From a virus, in IMG/VR virus record IMGVR_UViG_3300030294_001236, positions 1-39,082 of that record: 39,082 nucleotides of DNA; one strand, 5' to 3'. Under the pieces are notes generated by a model that had not been told where the DNA came from, did not search any database, and was given only the letters and a program-made list of their open reading frames with translations. Made by a program: the position numbers and the translations under genes. Shown here piece after piece: positions 38,889 to 39,082 of the stretch; positions within the stretch are counted from its first letter, which is position 1; the number at the start of each line of letters is the position of its first letter.

Positions 38889-39082
38889 TCACCCTTACTA
38901 TATGAAACTGCAGATTTTTGTGATTCCCAAACTTTTACAGCTTTTACTTTACAATTTGCTTCAAACAACGGACTAGTTTCCAATTCATTATAAATATAAA
39001 TTGCAATGTTTTCCGCTGTCGGATTATTATTTTCTTGAAATATCGGCAATTCATTTAGATATTGATGGTCTAAACGATCCAT
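38885..39082 (-). CDS. queD: 6-carboxy-tetrahydropterin synthase, C-terminal part
   Basis: At least 65 residues, cut by the window edge; the ATG at the edge is internal. LDHQYLNEL, NPTAENIAIYIY and VKVWES near the end are QueD motifs (zinc/catalytic His in DHQYLN). It supplies the substrate of QueE. The overlap with queE indicates an operon. Confidence 0.88.
   Translation of the reverse strand: MDRLDHQYLNELPIFQENNNPTAENIAIYIYNELETSPLFEANCKVKAVKVWESQKSAVSYSKGE

Noticed and set aside
38154-39082. queE/queD as phage-encoded DNA modification genes
   Set aside because: They lie outside the integrase and attachment region, overlap as a normal host operon, and no other deazaguanine modification gene (such as a DpdA-type transglycosylase) is seen.
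1-39082. CRISPR arrays, tRNA or rRNA genes, insertion sequences
   Set aside because: No regular spacer-repeat array, cloverleaf or transposase was found on reading.

Overview
The window is most of a temperate podovirus-type prophage in a low-GC Firmicute, followed at the right by host chromosome. The best guess for the host is a diderm Firmicute of the Negativicutes. That guess rests on the look of one exported cargo protein and on a lysis region carrying an extra inner-membrane, coiled-coil protein that could span a periplasm. It is an inference, since no 16S or other marker is present. The left prophage end lies outside the window.

Layout, read right to left because nearly all phage genes are on the minus strand. 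Host queD (partial) and queE occupy 38154-39082. The phage integrase (36883-38070, plus strand) ends 83 bp from the 3' end of queE, so the right attachment site lies between them. The lysogeny module on the plus strand holds a CI/LexA-type repressor (35032-35640), two small membrane proteins and an exported protein. A divergent promoter region with ACAC-N5-GTGT operators (34897-35001) separates it from the leftward early operon. The early operon holds Cro-like, excisionase-like and HTH regulators, a Rad50/SbcC-like ATPase, a RecT-like annealing protein, an MBL-fold nuclease-like protein, a replication initiator, a DnaC-like loader, a RusA resolvase, an adenine and a cytosine methyltransferase, and many small proteins. 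It ends with an ArpU-type late regulator (21991-22500), a terminator and a 250 bp control region.

The late operon follows: HExxH metallopeptidase, small and large terminase, portal, scaffold, SU10-type capsid protein, connector and tail-hub proteins, tail fibre with its chaperone, and three internal virion proteins. One internal protein carries a C-terminal Hint domain. Another is a 1595-residue protein with lytic transglycosylase and metallopeptidase motifs. The lysis cassette (1-1978) has an XhlA-like protein, a small holin, an endolysin, a small coiled-coil protein, a coiled-coil protein with a C-terminal membrane segment, and the 204-residue spanin-like candidate.

The most notable find is a compact type I toxin-antitoxin locus at 2045-2376, between the last virion gene and the lysis genes. 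On the plus strand it encodes a 25-residue holin-like toxin with its own promoter, a ribosome-site hairpin and a terminator. A convergent antisense RNA on the minus strand has a near-consensus promoter and its own terminator. A 13-nt sequence at the 5' end of both RNAs is complementary to the toxin mRNA's 3' untranslated region, which suggests a 5'-3' lock on translation. Other points of interest are a radical-SAM gene reduced to its two ends, a possible short antisense RNA at 33877-33934, several terminator hairpins oriented against the early operon, and a 22-bp-spaced repeat in the small terminase gene that may be a packaging site.
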